A stretch of 64,000 nt of DNA from Glycomyces luteolus (GCF_027622875.1 NZ_JAPZVP010000008.1:178161-242160); one strand, 5' to 3'. Counted from the first letter of the stretch, positions 8,990-17,959 are shown. Numbers and translations: made by a program. Notes: generated by a model from the sequence alone, not told the origin.

Positions 8990-9751
8990 CTACTCGGCGT
9001 CGAGTTCCGCGAGGACCTCGTCGGAGATGTCGGCGTTGGTCCACACGTTCTGGACCTCGTCCGAGTCTTCGAGCGCGTCGACCACGCGGATGACCTTGCG
9101 GGCGCCATCGACGTCGACCGCGATGTGCATGGAGGGCACGAAGCCCGCCTCAGCGGAGTCGTAGTCGATCCCGGCCTCCTGCAGCGCGGTGCGGACCGCG
9201 ACCAGGTCGGTGGGCTCGCACAGCACCTCGAAGCCGCCCTCGCCGAGGTCGTTGACCTCTTCGGCGCCCGCGTCGAGGACCGCCATGAGGATGTCGTCCT
9301 CGGTGAGCTTCTCGTCGGGCGAGACGATGATCGTGCCCTTGCGGGAGAACATGTAGCCGACCGAGCCGGCCTCGCCGAGCGAGCCGCCGTTGCGCGTCAG
9401 CGCCACGCGGACCTCGGCGGCGGCCCGGTTGCGGTTGTCGGTCAGGCACTCGATGAGCACCGCCACGCCGCCCGGCGCATAGCCTTCGTACATCAGGGTC
9501 TCGTAGTCGACGCCGCCGCCGTCGAGGCCGCCGCCGCGCTTGACCGCGCGGTCGATGTTGTCGTTGGGGACCGAGCTCTTCTTGGCCTTCTGGATCGCGT
9601 CGAAGAGCGTCGGGTTGCCCGTCGGGTCAGGACCACCGGTGCGCGCCGCGACCTCGATGTTCTTGATGAGCTTCGCGAAGATCTTGCCCCGCTTGGCGTC
9701 GATCGCGGCCTTCTTGTGCTTGGTCGTCGCCCACTTGGAGTGGCCACTCAT
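8990..9751 (-). CDS. yebC: YebC/PmpR family protein (TACO1 family)
   Basis: Cytoplasmic protein of the YebC family, described as transcription regulators and more recently as ribosome-associated factors that ease translation of difficult motifs. The 253 residues begin [23 protein letters not shown], the family signature, and include the conserved [13 protein letters not shown] stretch and [16 protein letters not shown]. Length is normal. It follows pdxT by 20 bases and ends at a strong hairpin, so it closes the pdxT-yebC unit instead of continuing into ruvC as in relatives. Confidence 0.96.
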   Translation of the reverse strand: MSGHSKWATTKHKKAAIDAKRGKIFAKLIKNIEVAARTGGPDPTGNPTLFDAIQKAKKSSVPNDNIDRAVKRGGGLDGGGVDYETLMYEGYAPGGVAVLIECLTDNRNRAAAEVRVALTRNGGSLGEAGSVGYMFSRKGTIIVSPDEKLTEDDILMAVLDAGAEEVNDLGEGGFEVLCEPTDLVAVRTALQEAGIDYDSAEAGFVPSMHIAVDVDGARKVIRVVDALEDSDEVQNVWTNADISDEVLAELDAE

Positions 9752-9771
9752 ACCGGCGTTCCTCGTTCCTA

Positions 9772-10410
9772 CTACTCGACCGGTCCGGCGTCTGCGCCTC
9801 GGACCATATCCACGAAGTACTCGTGCACCCGCGCGTCAGGGGTCACCTCCGGGTGGAAGGAGGTGGCCAGGCAAGCGCCCGCACGTACGGCGACGATCCT
9901 ACCGCCCTGCGCTTCGCCCGCCCCGTCACCGTTGTGGACCCTCGCCAGGACCTCGACGCCCTCGCCGATCCGCTCGACCCAGGGCGCGCGGATGAACACC
10001 GCCCGGAACGGCTCGCCCGCGACGCCGTCGATCGCGATCTCGGTCTCGAACGAATCCACCTGGCGGCCGAAAGCGTTGCGGCGCACCGTCATCGGGATCG
10101 CGCCGAACGAGCGCTGGTCGGGGCGGCCGTCGAGCACCTCGTCGGCGAGCATGATCATGCCCGCGCACGAGCCGAACACCGGCAGCCCGGCGTCCAGCCG
10201 CTTCTTGACGGGCTCGAACAGGTCGAAGATCTCCAGGAGCTTGCTCATCGTCGTCGACTCGCCGCCGGGGATGACCAGGCCCTCCACGGCGTCGAGCTCC
10301 GAGGCGCGGCGCACCGGCACGGCCCGGGCCCCGGCGGCCTCGAGCGCGCGCATGTGGTCGACCACGTCGCCTTGCAGGGCGAGCACGCCGATCGTGGGCA
10401 CACGGGTCAT
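9772..10410 (-). CDS. pdxT: pyridoxal 5'-phosphate synthase glutaminase subunit PdxT
   Basis: Class I glutaminase that feeds ammonia to PdxS for vitamin B6 synthesis. The ATG at 10410 was chosen: GGAG lies 7 bases upstream and the product begins [15 protein letters not shown], although the frame is open further up. The 212 residues show the oxyanion motif GGES (49-52), nucleophile C82 in FGSCAG, and the pair H186/E188 in SFHPE. Unusually, pdxS is not adjacent but 2 kb away, beyond four accessory genes. The two subunits must still assemble together. Confidence 0.97.
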   Translation of the reverse strand: MTRVPTIGVLALQGDVVDHMRALEAAGARAVPVRRASELDAVEGLVIPGGESTTMSKLLEIFDLFEPVKKRLDAGLPVFGSCAGMIMLADEVLDGRPDQRSFGAIPMTVRRNAFGRQVDSFETEIAIDGVAGEPFRAVFIRAPWVERIGEGVEVLARVHNGDGAGEAQGGRIVAVRAGACLATSFHPEVTPDARVHEYFVDMVRGADAGPVE

Positions 10411-10592
10411 CAGAGAACTCCAAAAGTCGCGAAGCATCGGGCGCCACAAGCGTAATTCGGGTTCGCTCCAGTGCCTACCTGGAAGATCGCGGCTGTGACC
10501 GAAAGCGGCCTGAACCCGGTCGACAGGCAGCGATCCGTTAAAGTCTGCCATCGAACGTGACGCACCCCTTCATGCCCGGGAGTAAGAACAAG

Positions 10593-11003
10593 ATGGCCAA
10601 GACCTCGAAGCGCAACCCGATGCCCCGTGCCGTCCGGGCCGGACGCAACACGATGTGGATCGAAGCGGCGATCGCCCTCGCCGCCGGCGGGCTCATCGTG
10701 CTGCTCCACCACAAGGCGAACGACTTCGTGCCCCCGGCCGCCGTCCACGACGTCTACCGCGCCGCGGTGGGCCTCGGCGGCCTCGCGCTGTTCCTGCTCC
10801 TCGCCATCGCCCTGCTGCGCTTCCAGTGGCGCATCCTGTGGGTCCTCATCCTGCTCGTCCAGGTCGCCGCCATTCTCGGCCTCGGCTGGCTGCTGTTCAC
10901 CGGCGGACTCTACTGGGCGCTCTGCATCGGCCTCGTCATCGTGCCGATTACGATCTTGGGAACGCTTACCGAACGTTTCGCCCGCCGCTGGTTCAACCAC
11001 TAG
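10593..11003 (+). CDS. hypothetical four-helix membrane protein
   Basis: Unrecognised small integral membrane protein. After a basic N-terminus rich in Lys/Arg there are about four hydrophobic segments with short loops (roughly residues 20-36, 55-73, 77-99 and 102-125), and the chain ends FARRWFNH. I chose the ATG at 10593 (MAKTSKRNP), preceded by GGGAG; the frame also has an ATG at 10572 and a GTG at 10557. It is divergent from pdxT and 48 bases ahead of another membrane protein gene, probably in one transcript. No function can be assigned. Confidence 0.7.
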   Translation: MAKTSKRNPMPRAVRAGRNTMWIEAAIALAAGGLIVLLHHKANDFVPPAAVHDVYRAAVGLGGLALFLLLAIALLRFQWRILWVLILLVQVAAILGLGWLLFTGGLYWALCIGLVIVPITILGTLTERFARRWFNH

Positions 11004-11051
11004 GGCGATCCTCCGGCAGCGACCGAGCCGCCACCGCTGAAAGGCCACATA

Positions 11052-11621
11052 ATGCTTCCGCAACCGAACTTCGGCCGCGACAAGGGCCCGATAGAGCCCG
11101 ACAAGGATGAGACCGGTGAGGACGCGATGCCTCGCAAGAAGCTCTTCCGGCTGCAGATCGCGATGTGGGTGCAGGTGGTGTTCGCCGTGGTGCTCGGCAA
11201 CCTCTTCGCGTTCAACTCGATCGGCGCGCGGAACGTCAGCCAGGCCGACATCCTGAAGCACTACCAGGACAACCCGCCCGCGGAGGGCGTCACGCCCGAG
11301 GAGATGGCGAAGACCGCCTACGAGACGTTCCAGAGCACCGGGTTCCTCGTCATGGTCCTCGCCATCGCGGGCTTCGCGATCATCGGCGCCATCGTCGCCG
11401 CGCTGTGCGCGATCCGCCTCAAGTCCCGCCTGAAGGCCGTGCGCTGGTGGGCCGTCGGCGCCACCGCGGTCCTCTTCGTGATCGGCATGTACATGTCCAC
11501 GCAGTTCGGACTCCTGGTGGCCCCGTGGGTGTTCGCCTCGGTGCTGGCCCTGTGGTGGCTCTTCGCCAGCGACATCCGGTACTGGCTCAGCGAGTCCGCC
11601 AAGAGCCGCGCCGAAAGCTAG
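11052..11621 (+). CDS. hypothetical multi-pass membrane protein
   Basis: Unrecognised protein of up to 189 residues. It has a first hydrophobic segment beginning LQIAMWVQVVFAVVLGNLFAF, then an external acidic loop (VSQADILKHYQDNPPAEGVTPEEM) and three more segments. The ATG at 11052 has AAAGG upstream; an ATG at 11127 (MPRKKLFRLQ) with GGTGAGG 5 bases upstream is equally plausible and would give 164 residues. Its TAG stop is the same CTAG that ends the convergent gene. Proteins of this layout occur in actinobacteria without known function. Confidence 0.7.
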   Translation: MLPQPNFGRDKGPIEPDKDETGEDAMPRKKLFRLQIAMWVQVVFAVVLGNLFAFNSIGARNVSQADILKHYQDNPPAEGVTPEEMAKTAYETFQSTGFLVMVLAIAGFAIIGAIVAALCAIRLKSRLKAVRWWAVGATAVLFVIGMYMSTQFGLLVAPWVFASVLALWWLFASDIRYWLSESAKSRAES

Positions 11622-11917
11622 CCGTTCGGTTCCTCATCGGCGCCGTGCCGCTGGATGTAGTCGATGAAGGCCGCCCGCGCGAGCGGCTCGGCCGAGCCCC
11701 AGTCGCCCTTGGTGCCCTCCCGCCACATGCTCAGCAGATCGTCGATCGCCACCCCGATCTCGGACACGTCCGGGTCGAGGTCCTCGGCTTCGAGTGCGGT
11801 CGGGGTGTGCCGGAACAGGTCGATGAAGAACCGCCAGTCGCGGCGCTCGCGCGCCAGCGCGAACGCGCGTTGCTGGAGTTCGGAGGTGGGGAGCCGATCG
11901 AGGTTGTTTTCGTCCAT
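11618..11917 (-). CDS. small acidic hypothetical protein
   Basis: A 99-residue acidic soluble protein, MDENNLDRLPTSELQQRAF at the start and DEEPNG at the end; no membrane segment or signal peptide. The ATG at 11917 is preferred because AGGA lies just upstream, although the frame opens at 11941. It is convergent with the membrane protein gene, and both end in the shared palindrome CTAG (11618-11621). I do not recognise the family; the predicted all-helical look suggests a small regulatory or binding protein. Confidence 0.65.
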   Translation of the reverse strand: MDENNLDRLPTSELQQRAFALARERRDWRFFIDLFRHTPTALEAEDLDPDVSEIGVAIDDLLSMWREGTKGDWGSAEPLARAAFIDYIQRHGADEEPNG

Positions 11918-11980
11918 GGTTCCTAGCCTAAAGCGTGTCAAAGCGGGTTCGGACGCCGTCGGCTCCTTAGGATCAGCCCC

Positions 11981-12418
11981 ATGAGAAAGCTCGTCGTCGG
12001 CGCCCTAGCGGCCGCCGCCATCCTCGCCGCGACCGCGGCTCCGGCCCAGGCGAACTGGTTCCGGTACACCGATCCGGTCCCGGTCGACCCCGGCATCGGC
12101 GACGGTTCCGGCCCGCACAGTGAGTTCCACATCAGCATCGCCTCGGTCCGCGGCGGCGGCTCGGCCTCGATCACGCTGGCGTGCCCGCAGGAATGGAGCG
12201 AGCATCCGAACGCTGAAACCGCGTGCGGGCAGCTCGAGCAGGCGAACGGGTACGTCGAGGGGGTCGCGCCCGCCGACGGCATGTGCACCAAGGAGTACGC
12301 GCCTGTCCGGGTGCTGGTGGCCGGCCACTGGCACGAGACGGGGCACGTCTTCATGAAGACGTACGGCAACCGGTGCGAGGCGGTCCTCGCCACCGGCGGG
12401 AGCCTGCTCGACTTCTGA
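11981..12418 (+). CDS. secreted subtilisin-inhibitor-like (SSI) protein
   Basis: Exported serine-protease inhibitor of the Streptomyces subtilisin inhibitor family (MEROPS I16). A signal peptide with a long hydrophobic run (4-21) ends at about PAQAN. The mature part has the four family cysteines C68, C82, C102 and C132, with spacing close to the known disulfides (C-x13-C and C-x29-C), and the core CTKEYAPVRVLVAG matching the reactive loop region. By alignment with SSI, where P1 is two residues after the third cysteine, P1 is K104 and P1' is E105. A lysine at P1 favours trypsin-like targets rather than subtilisin. It sits alone between the pdx genes and ends before a bidirectional hairpin. Confidence 0.85.
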   Translation: MRKLVVGALAAAAILAATAAPAQANWFRYTDPVPVDPGIGDGSGPHSEFHISIASVRGGGSASITLACPQEWSEHPNAETACGQLEQANGYVEGVAPADGMCTKEYAPVRVLVAGHWHETGHVFMKTYGNRCEAVLATGGSLLDF

Positions 12419-12432
12419 GCGCTATGTCGAGC

Positions 12433-12470
12433 GCGAAGGGGCCCGGGCCAAACCGCCCGGGCCCCTTCGC
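12433..12470. terminator. bidirectional hairpin between SSI gene and pdxS
   Basis: Perfect 16-bp GC-rich stem (12433-12448 with 12455-12470) and a 6-base loop. It lies 14 bases after the SSI stop and 8 bases beyond the convergent pdxS stop, so it can serve both genes. Confidence 0.8.
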
Positions 12471-12478
12471 GTTCGGGT

Positions 12479-13399
12479 CTACCAGCCGCGCTTGGCGAGT
12501 TTCTGCTCCTCGGGGAGGGTGTCGACGTTGATGCCGACCATGGCCTCGCCCAGGCCGCGGGAGACTTCGGCGATGACCTTCGGGTCGTCGTGGAAGGCGG
12601 TGGCCTTGACGATGGCGGCGGCGCGCTTGGCCGGGTCGCCGGACTTGAAGATGCCGGAGCCGACGAAGACGCCTTCGGCGCCGAGCTGCATCATCATGGC
12701 CGCGTCGGCGGGGGTGGCGATGCCGCCGGCGGTGAAGAGCACCACCGGGAGTTTGCCGAGCTTGGCGACCTCGGCGACGAGCTCGTAGGGCGCGCGCAGT
12801 TCTTTGGCGGCGGCGTACAGCTCGGTGGAGTCGAGGGTGGTGAGCTTGCCGATGTCCTGGCGGATCTGCCGCATGTGGCGGGTGGCCTCGACGACGTTGC
12901 CGGTGCCGGCCTCGCCCTTGGAGCGGATCATGGCCGCGCCCTCGCTGATGCGGCGCAGGGCCTCGCCGAGGTTGGTCGCGCCGCACACGAACGGCACGTT
13001 GTACTGCCACTTGTCGATGTGGTTGGCTTCGTCGGCCGGGGTGAGGACCTCGGACTCGTCCACGTAGTCGACGCCGAGGGACTCCAGGACGGCGGCTTCG
13101 GTGAAGTGGCCGATGCGGGCCTTGGCCATGACGGGGATCGAGACGGCCTCGATGATGCCGTCGATCATGTCGGGGTCGCTCATGCGCGAGACGCCGCCTT
13201 CGCGGCGGATGTCGGCGGGGACGCGTTCGAGGGCCATGACCGCGACGGCCCCGGCGTCCTCGGCGATCCTGGCCTGCTCGGGGGTGACGACGTCCATGAT
13301 GACGCCCCCCTTCAGCATGTCGGCCATGCCGCGCTTGACGCGGGCGGTCCCGATCTCGGCCTCGGGCTTCTGGGTCTCTGACACGGTCACCGGCTCCAT
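12479..13399 (-). CDS. pdxS: pyridoxal 5'-phosphate synthase lyase subunit PdxS
   Basis: Builds pyridoxal phosphate from ribose 5-phosphate, glyceraldehyde 3-phosphate and PdxT-derived ammonia; forms a dodecamer carrying PdxT subunits. The 306-residue (beta/alpha)8 barrel shows the Schiff-base lysine K93 in [11 protein letters not shown], the second active lysine in [10 protein letters not shown], and the phosphate-binding loops ending in FVGSGIFKS. An N-terminal extension of about 20 residues precedes [18 protein letters not shown]. Length and identity are clear. pdxT is separated from it by four genes, which is unusual for actinobacteria. Confidence 0.98.
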   Translation of the reverse strand: MEPVTVSETQKPEAEIGTARVKRGMADMLKGGVIMDVVTPEQARIAEDAGAVAVMALERVPADIRREGGVSRMSDPDMIDGIIEAVSIPVMAKARIGHFTEAAVLESLGVDYVDESEVLTPADEANHIDKWQYNVPFVCGATNLGEALRRISEGAAMIRSKGEAGTGNVVEATRHMRQIRQDIGKLTTLDSTELYAAAKELRAPYELVAEVAKLGKLPVVLFTAGGIATPADAAMMMQLGAEGVFVGSGIFKSGDPAKRAAAIVKATAFHDDPKVIAEVSRGLGEAMVGINVDTLPEEQKLAKRGW

Positions 13400-13535
13400 C
13401 TGAGGTAGTACGTCGCGGGCAGGGTCGACTCGCGGATCGCAAGTCCTCCCGATATGCAGGGGTGATCTGACCTCGACGATTCTACGCCGCGACCCGCCTC
13501 ACAGGCCCCCTGATACAAAGCGGGCGGACGGGACT

Positions 13536-14015
13536 TCAGTGCACCGGGTCCTCGATGTCCCAGTACTCGGGGCGGGGCAGGCGGTAGTGCAGGCGGAGCA
13601 CGACGGACATGGGGAGGGAGCGGGAGGCGACGGCGTCGCGCACGAAGTCGCTGTGGATCTGGCGGGCGAGGGCGACGCGGCGGTTGGCGGCGTCGAGGTC
13701 GTCGGACCAGAGGGGGTTGCCGGCGAGGTCGCGCAGGGCGCGGGTGAGGTCGTTCTCGGCGTACTCGCGCAGTTCGCGCTGGCGCTGGGTGTCGGCGGGG
13801 ACGGCGACGACGGAGAGGGCGAGGGCGACCACCTCTTCGAAGCCGGGGTTGCCGACGAATTTGAGGACGGTTTCGGCGCGGTCGTCGAGTTTGGCGAGGA
13901 GGGCGTCTTCGGCGGCTCGGGCGCGGCGGTGCAGGCGTTCGACTCGGGTGACCGTCCACGTCGCGTACGCGCCGACGACGGCCACGATCGTCACGAGCAC
14001 AGCCAACCACCACAT
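13536..14015 (-). CDS. membrane-anchored LemA-like protein
   Basis: A 159-residue protein with one N-terminal membrane anchor (about 3-22) followed by a helical soluble domain (TRVERLHRRARAAEDALLAKLDDRAETV...), resembling the LemA-type helical bundle found next to pdxS in several actinobacteria. The C-terminal part PRPEYWDIEDPVH is typical of this conserved neighbour. Function is unknown; the position between pdxS and the phosphatidylinositol mannoside genes is conserved. The family call is moderate: membrane anchor and coiled helices are seen, LemA relationship is inferred. Confidence 0.65.
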   Translation of the reverse strand: MWWLAVLVTIVAVVGAYATWTVTRVERLHRRARAAEDALLAKLDDRAETVLKFVGNPGFEEVVALALSVVAVPADTQRQRELREYAENDLTRALRDLAGNPLWSDDLDAANRRVALARQIHSDFVRDAVASRSLPMSVVLRLHYRLPRPEYWDIEDPVH

Positions 14016-14089
14016 CGGGCTGATCTTACGGTGGCGCGCCCACCTCCGGTTTCCCGGTGGTGGACGCTTGTGCGGGTCCGGGTCTGCGT

Positions 14090-14542
14090 CTAGGTCTCAG
14101 ATCCGGCTTCGTCGCGGAAGCTGCGGACCTGCCAGGCGGCCATGAGGCCGAGCAGGAAGGCCAGCGCCCCGACGATGATGTTGTTCCATGCGAGGCTCAC
14201 CGGCGGATCGGTGATGAGCACCCACGGCGAGACCGCCAGCCAGATACCGACGGCGCACAATGCCCAGCTCATGCCGTACATGCGCTGGGGGGTCACTGTG
14301 AACCCGAGCGCGAGCAGCCCGACGGCGATGCCCACGATCAGGTTGTGCGTCGCGAAGTCCGCCTGCGTAGCCGAGAATCCGACCACCCAGGGGGAGATGA
14401 TGCAGTACAGGCCGAGGAGGAAGATCGGGGCGTCGATCATCGCCACGTCCCTCCGGCCGAGCATCTTGTCGTATCTGGCCCGCATCTCGTGGACGTCCGG
14501 GTGCGTCGTCATAGGTTCGCCCCGGTGAGAGATATCGGCCAT
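14090..14542 (-). CDS. SPW-repeat membrane protein
   Basis: Integral membrane protein with two copies of the SPW motif: ISPWVVGFSATQ and VSPWVLITDPP, each following a hydrophobic segment, four segments in all. This is the SPW repeat family of unknown function. The ATG at 14542 (MADISHRGEP) was chosen because GGAGGG lies 7 bases upstream; the frame is open to 14650, but the extra residues are unlike the family. The N-terminus (about 1-50) is soluble. It interrupts the spacing between the pimA and pdxS groups and probably has its own promoter. Confidence 0.8.
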   Translation of the reverse strand: MADISHRGEPMTTHPDVHEMRARYDKMLGRRDVAMIDAPIFLLGLYCIISPWVVGFSATQADFATHNLIVGIAVGLLALGFTVTPQRMYGMSWALCAVGIWLAVSPWVLITDPPVSLAWNNIIVGALAFLLGLMAAWQVRSFRDEAGSET

Positions 14543-14659
14543 CGATCTGCCCTCCGTCGGGTCCGCGCGCGTGCGGTTCCGGCACGGGATTACGCGGCCC
14601 CTTCGCCTCATTATGTACCCATTTCGCACGCAGAGTAAAGAGGCGATCACTGCTTTTGT

Positions 14660-15784
14660 TCAGCGGCGCTCGGTGCCCGCTTCGATCGCGGCGCGGTAGA
14701 CCTCGAGGAGGCGGGCGGCGACTTCAGGCCAGTCGTAGCGCCTGACCCACTCGTTGGCGCGTTCGACGTACGCCGTACGGAGTGGTTCGTCGTCGAGGAG
14801 TCTGGCGGCTTTGGCGGCGAGGTCGTCGGCGTCGCCGACGGCGAACAGCTCCCCCGCGTTCCCGTCGTCGAGGACGGAGCTGAACGCCTCGATGTCGGAG
14901 GCGAGGACGCAGGTCCCGGCGGCCATGGCCTCGGTGAGGATCATGCCGAACGACTCGCCGCCGGTGTTGGGGGCGACGTAGAGGTCGACGCCGGCGAGCA
15001 TCGAGGCCTTCTCCTCGTCGGGGACGGCGCCGAGGAAGCGGATGCGGCGGGCGATGTCGGGATCGAGCCCGGCGACGGCCGCTTCGGGGTCGCCGCGGCC
15101 GACCACGAGCAGGTGCAGGTCGGGGCGTTCGGCGGCGAGGCGCGCGAAGGCGTCGCGGAGGATCGGGAAGCCCTTGCGGGGCTCGGTGTAGCGGCCCATG
15201 AAGCCGATGGTGGGGCCGTCGGGCCGGTCCAGGAGCGGGGCGGCCTTGCGGTAGAAGGCGACCGAGACGCCGTTGGGGATCTCGACCGCGCCGCCGCCGA
15301 GGTGTTCGACCTGGACTTTGCGGGCGTAGGGGCTCACGGCGATGCGCGCGGAGAGGCTCTCGAGCACGAGCTGCGCCATGTGCTTCCCGGCCGCGAGGAT
15401 GCGCGAGCGGGTCATCGCCGTGTGGAAGGTGGCGACGACGGGGCAGCGGGCGTTGAGGACCGCGAGGCACGACAGGCTCGGGGTGAGCGGTTCGTGCACG
15501 TGGATGACGTCGAAGTCCCCTTCTGCGCACCACTTGCGCACGCGCGCGGCCGAGCGGGGCCCGAACGCGAGCCGTGCGATCGACCCGTTGTAGGGCACGG
15601 CGACGGCCTTGCCGCCGGGGACCACGAAGTCAGGGAGGCCGGCGGTCTCGGTGGCGGGGGCCAGGACCGACACGTCGTGTCCGGCGGCGATCAGGGTCTC
15701 GGCGAGGTCGCGGATGTGGAACTGGACCCCGCCGGGCACGTCGAAGGAGTACGGGCTGACGATCCCGATACGCAGGTCGCCCAT
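14660..15784 (-). CDS. pimA: phosphatidylinositol alpha-mannosyltransferase PimA
   Basis: GT4-family retaining glycosyltransferase that adds the first mannose from GDP-mannose to phosphatidylinositol on the inner membrane face. The 374 residues show the N-terminal acceptor domain (IGIVSPYSFDVPGGVQ, 6-21; DVIHVHEPLTPSLS) and the donor-domain motif GGESFGMILTEAMAAGTCVLAS with the conserved glutamates. It starts 1 base after the acyltransferase stop and follows pgsA, forming the classic pgsA - acyltransferase - pimA operon. Length is like the mycobacterial enzyme. Confidence 0.94.
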   Translation of the reverse strand: MGDLRIGIVSPYSFDVPGGVQFHIRDLAETLIAAGHDVSVLAPATETAGLPDFVVPGGKAVAVPYNGSIARLAFGPRSAARVRKWCAEGDFDVIHVHEPLTPSLSCLAVLNARCPVVATFHTAMTRSRILAAGKHMAQLVLESLSARIAVSPYARKVQVEHLGGGAVEIPNGVSVAFYRKAAPLLDRPDGPTIGFMGRYTEPRKGFPILRDAFARLAAERPDLHLLVVGRGDPEAAVAGLDPDIARRIRFLGAVPDEEKASMLAGVDLYVAPNTGGESFGMILTEAMAAGTCVLASDIEAFSSVLDDGNAGELFAVGDADDLAAKAARLLDDEPLRTAYVERANEWVRRYDWPEVAARLLEVYRAAIEAGTERR

Positions 15785-15785
15785 G

Positions 15786-16682
15786 TCAGCCCGCGCTTTC
15801 CCGCGGTGCGTCGAAATCGGCGGACCAGAAGCGCTGCAGCATGTGCCAGTCGGCGGGGTGGGCGCGGATGCCCTCCTCGAAGGCCTCGGCCATCCGCTGG
15901 GTCGTGCCCGCGACGCGCTCGCGGAACGACCCGGTGCCGGTGTCGACCGGGCCGGTGATGTGGCAGACGGCGCGGTCGTCCTCGTAGTGGATCGCGGCGG
16001 TGAACAGCTCGACCTTGTTGCGGATCGCCAGCAGCGCGGGGCCGGTGGGGAACGTGGTGGCCTCGCCGAAGAACTTCACGTCGGTGCCGCCGCGGCCGAG
16101 GTCGCGGTCGGCGACGAGCGCGACCACGTGCCCGTTGTCGAGCGCTTCGCCAAGGGCCGCTTGCGGGTTGCGGTCGCCGCCGGAGGTCGGGATGATGTGC
16201 ATGCCGAGCGATTCGCGGTATTCGAGGAAGCGCCGGTAGACCCCTTCGGGCTTGAGCCGCTCGGCGACGGTGGTGAGCCGGTCCTTGGCGACCGCGCCGA
16301 CCCAGGCGCCCGCGAAGTCCCAGTTGCCGGAGTGCGGCAGCGCCACGATCGAGCCGAGGCCCCGCTGGGCGCGTTCGTGGACGGGCTCGTAGCCGTTCAT
16401 CTCGAACCTGCGCTGCAGTTGGGCGGTACTCATCGACGGCAGCCGGAACGCCTCCAGCCAGTACCGCGCGTACGAGCGCATCGCCTGGCGCATGAGCGCC
16501 TCGTCGGGTTCACCGCCGACGACGCGGGCGAGGTTTCGGCGCAGCTGGCGCACGCCACGGCCGTCCTGCTTCAGGGCCCGGTCCGCGAAGCGGTTCCCCA
16601 GGGCGCCCGCGGCGCGCTCGGGAAGGAGCCGCACGCCGCGCCAGGCGGCCAGGTAGGCCAGCTCGGTGAGGCGCTCAGACAT
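15786..16682 (-). CDS. patA: phosphatidylinositol mannoside acyltransferase
   Basis: Membrane-associated acyltransferase of the LpxL/HtrB type that acylates the mannose of PIM1/PIM2. The 298-residue frame from ATG 16682 contains the catalytic H-x4-D motif as H117-SGNW-D122 and the conserved glutamate region ERLKPEGVYRRFLEYR (141-156). The start overlaps the pgsA end by 8 bases, and its stop is 1 base before pimA, so the three genes are translated together. An upstream open extension in the same frame is the shadow of pgsA. Confidence 0.93.
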   Translation of the reverse strand: MSERLTELAYLAAWRGVRLLPERAAGALGNRFADRALKQDGRGVRQLRRNLARVVGGEPDEALMRQAMRSYARYWLEAFRLPSMSTAQLQRRFEMNGYEPVHERAQRGLGSIVALPHSGNWDFAGAWVGAVAKDRLTTVAERLKPEGVYRRFLEYRESLGMHIIPTSGGDRNPQAALGEALDNGHVVALVADRDLGRGGTDVKFFGEATTFPTGPALLAIRNKVELFTAAIHYEDDRAVCHITGPVDTGTGSFRERVAGTTQRMAEAFEEGIRAHPADWHMLQRFWSADFDAPRESAG

Positions 16683-17304
16683 CGAGGCGCTCCTCGCTCG
16701 CGGCCAGCACGGCGCGGGCGAACACCAGGCGCTGCACCACGGTGATCGAGGCGAGCACGGCCAGCACGCCCATGCCGACCTCCAGCGCCCAGGGCACGCC
16801 CAGGACCTCGACGAAGACCGCGACGGCCGCGATGATGAGCCGCTCGGGGCGCTCGGCGATGCCCACATTGCACTCGGCGCCGAGCGATTCGGCGCGGGCC
16901 TTCACGTACGAGACCATCTGCGAGGCGATGAGCGCCCAGAGCGCCAGCGCGCTGCCCAGGCCCCGGTCCTCCGCGAGGAGGAAGTAGGCGAGGCCGGCGA
17001 AGATCGCACCGTCCGCGAGGCGGTCGCAAGTGGAGTCGAGGAGCGCGCCGTAGCGGCTGCTGGTGCCCTTGACGCGGGCGATCGCGCCGTCGAGCATGTC
17101 GGTGAGCACGGACGCGGCGACCACGATGAGTCCCGCGAGCAGGTGGCCGGGCGCGAGGAGCAGCACGGACGCGCCGACGACCACTGCGGTCCCGGCCACG
17201 GTGACGGCGTTGGCGGACACGCCGACGCGGATGAGGACCTTCGCGGCGGCGTCGACGTAACGGCGCACGCCCGCTCGGCCGGAGGTCCGAAGGAACTTCG
17301 CCAT
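16675..17304 (-). CDS. pgsA: CDP-alcohol phosphatidyltransferase (phosphatidylinositol phosphate synthase)
   Basis: Makes phosphatidylinositol phosphate from CDP-diacylglycerol and inositol phosphate at the membrane; first committed step toward PIMs. The 209 residues have about six membrane segments and the full CDP-alcohol motif D69xxDGxxAR(x8)GxxxD90xxxD94. The operon context with the acyltransferase and pimA supports the inositol-phosphate substrate over glycerol phosphate. The ATG at 17304 is followed by a typical amphipathic N-terminus. Confidence 0.93.
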   Translation of the reverse strand: MAKFLRTSGRAGVRRYVDAAAKVLIRVGVSANAVTVAGTAVVVGASVLLLAPGHLLAGLIVVAASVLTDMLDGAIARVKGTSSRYGALLDSTCDRLADGAIFAGLAYFLLAEDRGLGSALALWALIASQMVSYVKARAESLGAECNVGIAERPERLIIAAVAVFVEVLGVPWALEVGMGVLAVLASITVVQRLVFARAVLAASEERLDV

Positions 17305-17419
17305 GGTCTCCTGTTTTTCTCAGACTGGCCCAGATGGGTGTTCGGGCAAGTGGGTCGGTCCTCGCCCCCGGACCGGGCCGGGGAGGAGTCCCGCCTTGAC
17401 TCTAACGGGGTCCGGCCCG

Positions 17420-17959
17420 TCACACCCGCTCCCATGCGGCCGCGAGCTCCGCCCGGGTGTCCTTCAGCAGTTGAGGGAGGGTCTTGGTGCGCCCGATGAT
17501 CGGCATGAAGTTCGCGTCGCCGCCCCAGCGCGGGACGATGTGCTGGTGCAGGTGCCCGGCGATCCCGGCGCCCGCGACCTGGCCCTGGTTCATGCCGATG
17601 TTGAACCCGTGCGCGCCCATCACGGCGCGCAGGACGGTCATGGAGCGCTGCGTGAGCGAGCCCATCTCCGCGATCTCGTCGGCGTCGAGGTCGGTGTAGT
17701 CGGGGACGTGCCGGAAGGGCACCACCATGAGGTGGCCGTTGTTGTACGGGTACTTGTTCATGACCACGTACATGGCCGCGGCGCGCGCGACGATGTTGCC
17801 GTCCTCGTCGTCGAGCTTGGGGATCTCGCAGAACGGGCAGCCCTCGACGTCCTCGTCGTCGCCTGTGGGCTTGCCTTCGCCTTGGATGTAGGACATGCGG
17901 TGCGGGGTCCACAGCCGCTCGTACCCGTCGGGGACGCCGACGCCTTCGCGCTCTTCCAC
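17420..17959 (-). CDS. HIT-domain protein (Ap4A phosphorylase-like)
   Basis: Histidine-triad protein of 179 residues. The triad reads GHLHQHIVPRW (135-145), and the N-terminal part carries CPFC (41-44), a likely zinc site with a later histidine. Mycobacterial homologues in the same gene position (next to pgsA, near thrS) act as diadenosine tetraphosphate phosphorylases; I transfer that role by context. It lies 115 bases upstream of pgsA on the same strand and diverges from the antiporter gene. Confidence 0.9.
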   Translation of the reverse strand: MEEREGVGVPDGYERLWTPHRMSYIQGEGKPTGDDEDVEGCPFCEIPKLDDEDGNIVARAAAMYVVMNKYPYNNGHLMVVPFRHVPDYTDLDADEIAEMGSLTQRSMTVLRAVMGAHGFNIGMNQGQVAGAGIAGHLHQHIVPRWGGDANFMPIIGRTKTLPQLLKDTRAELAAAWERV

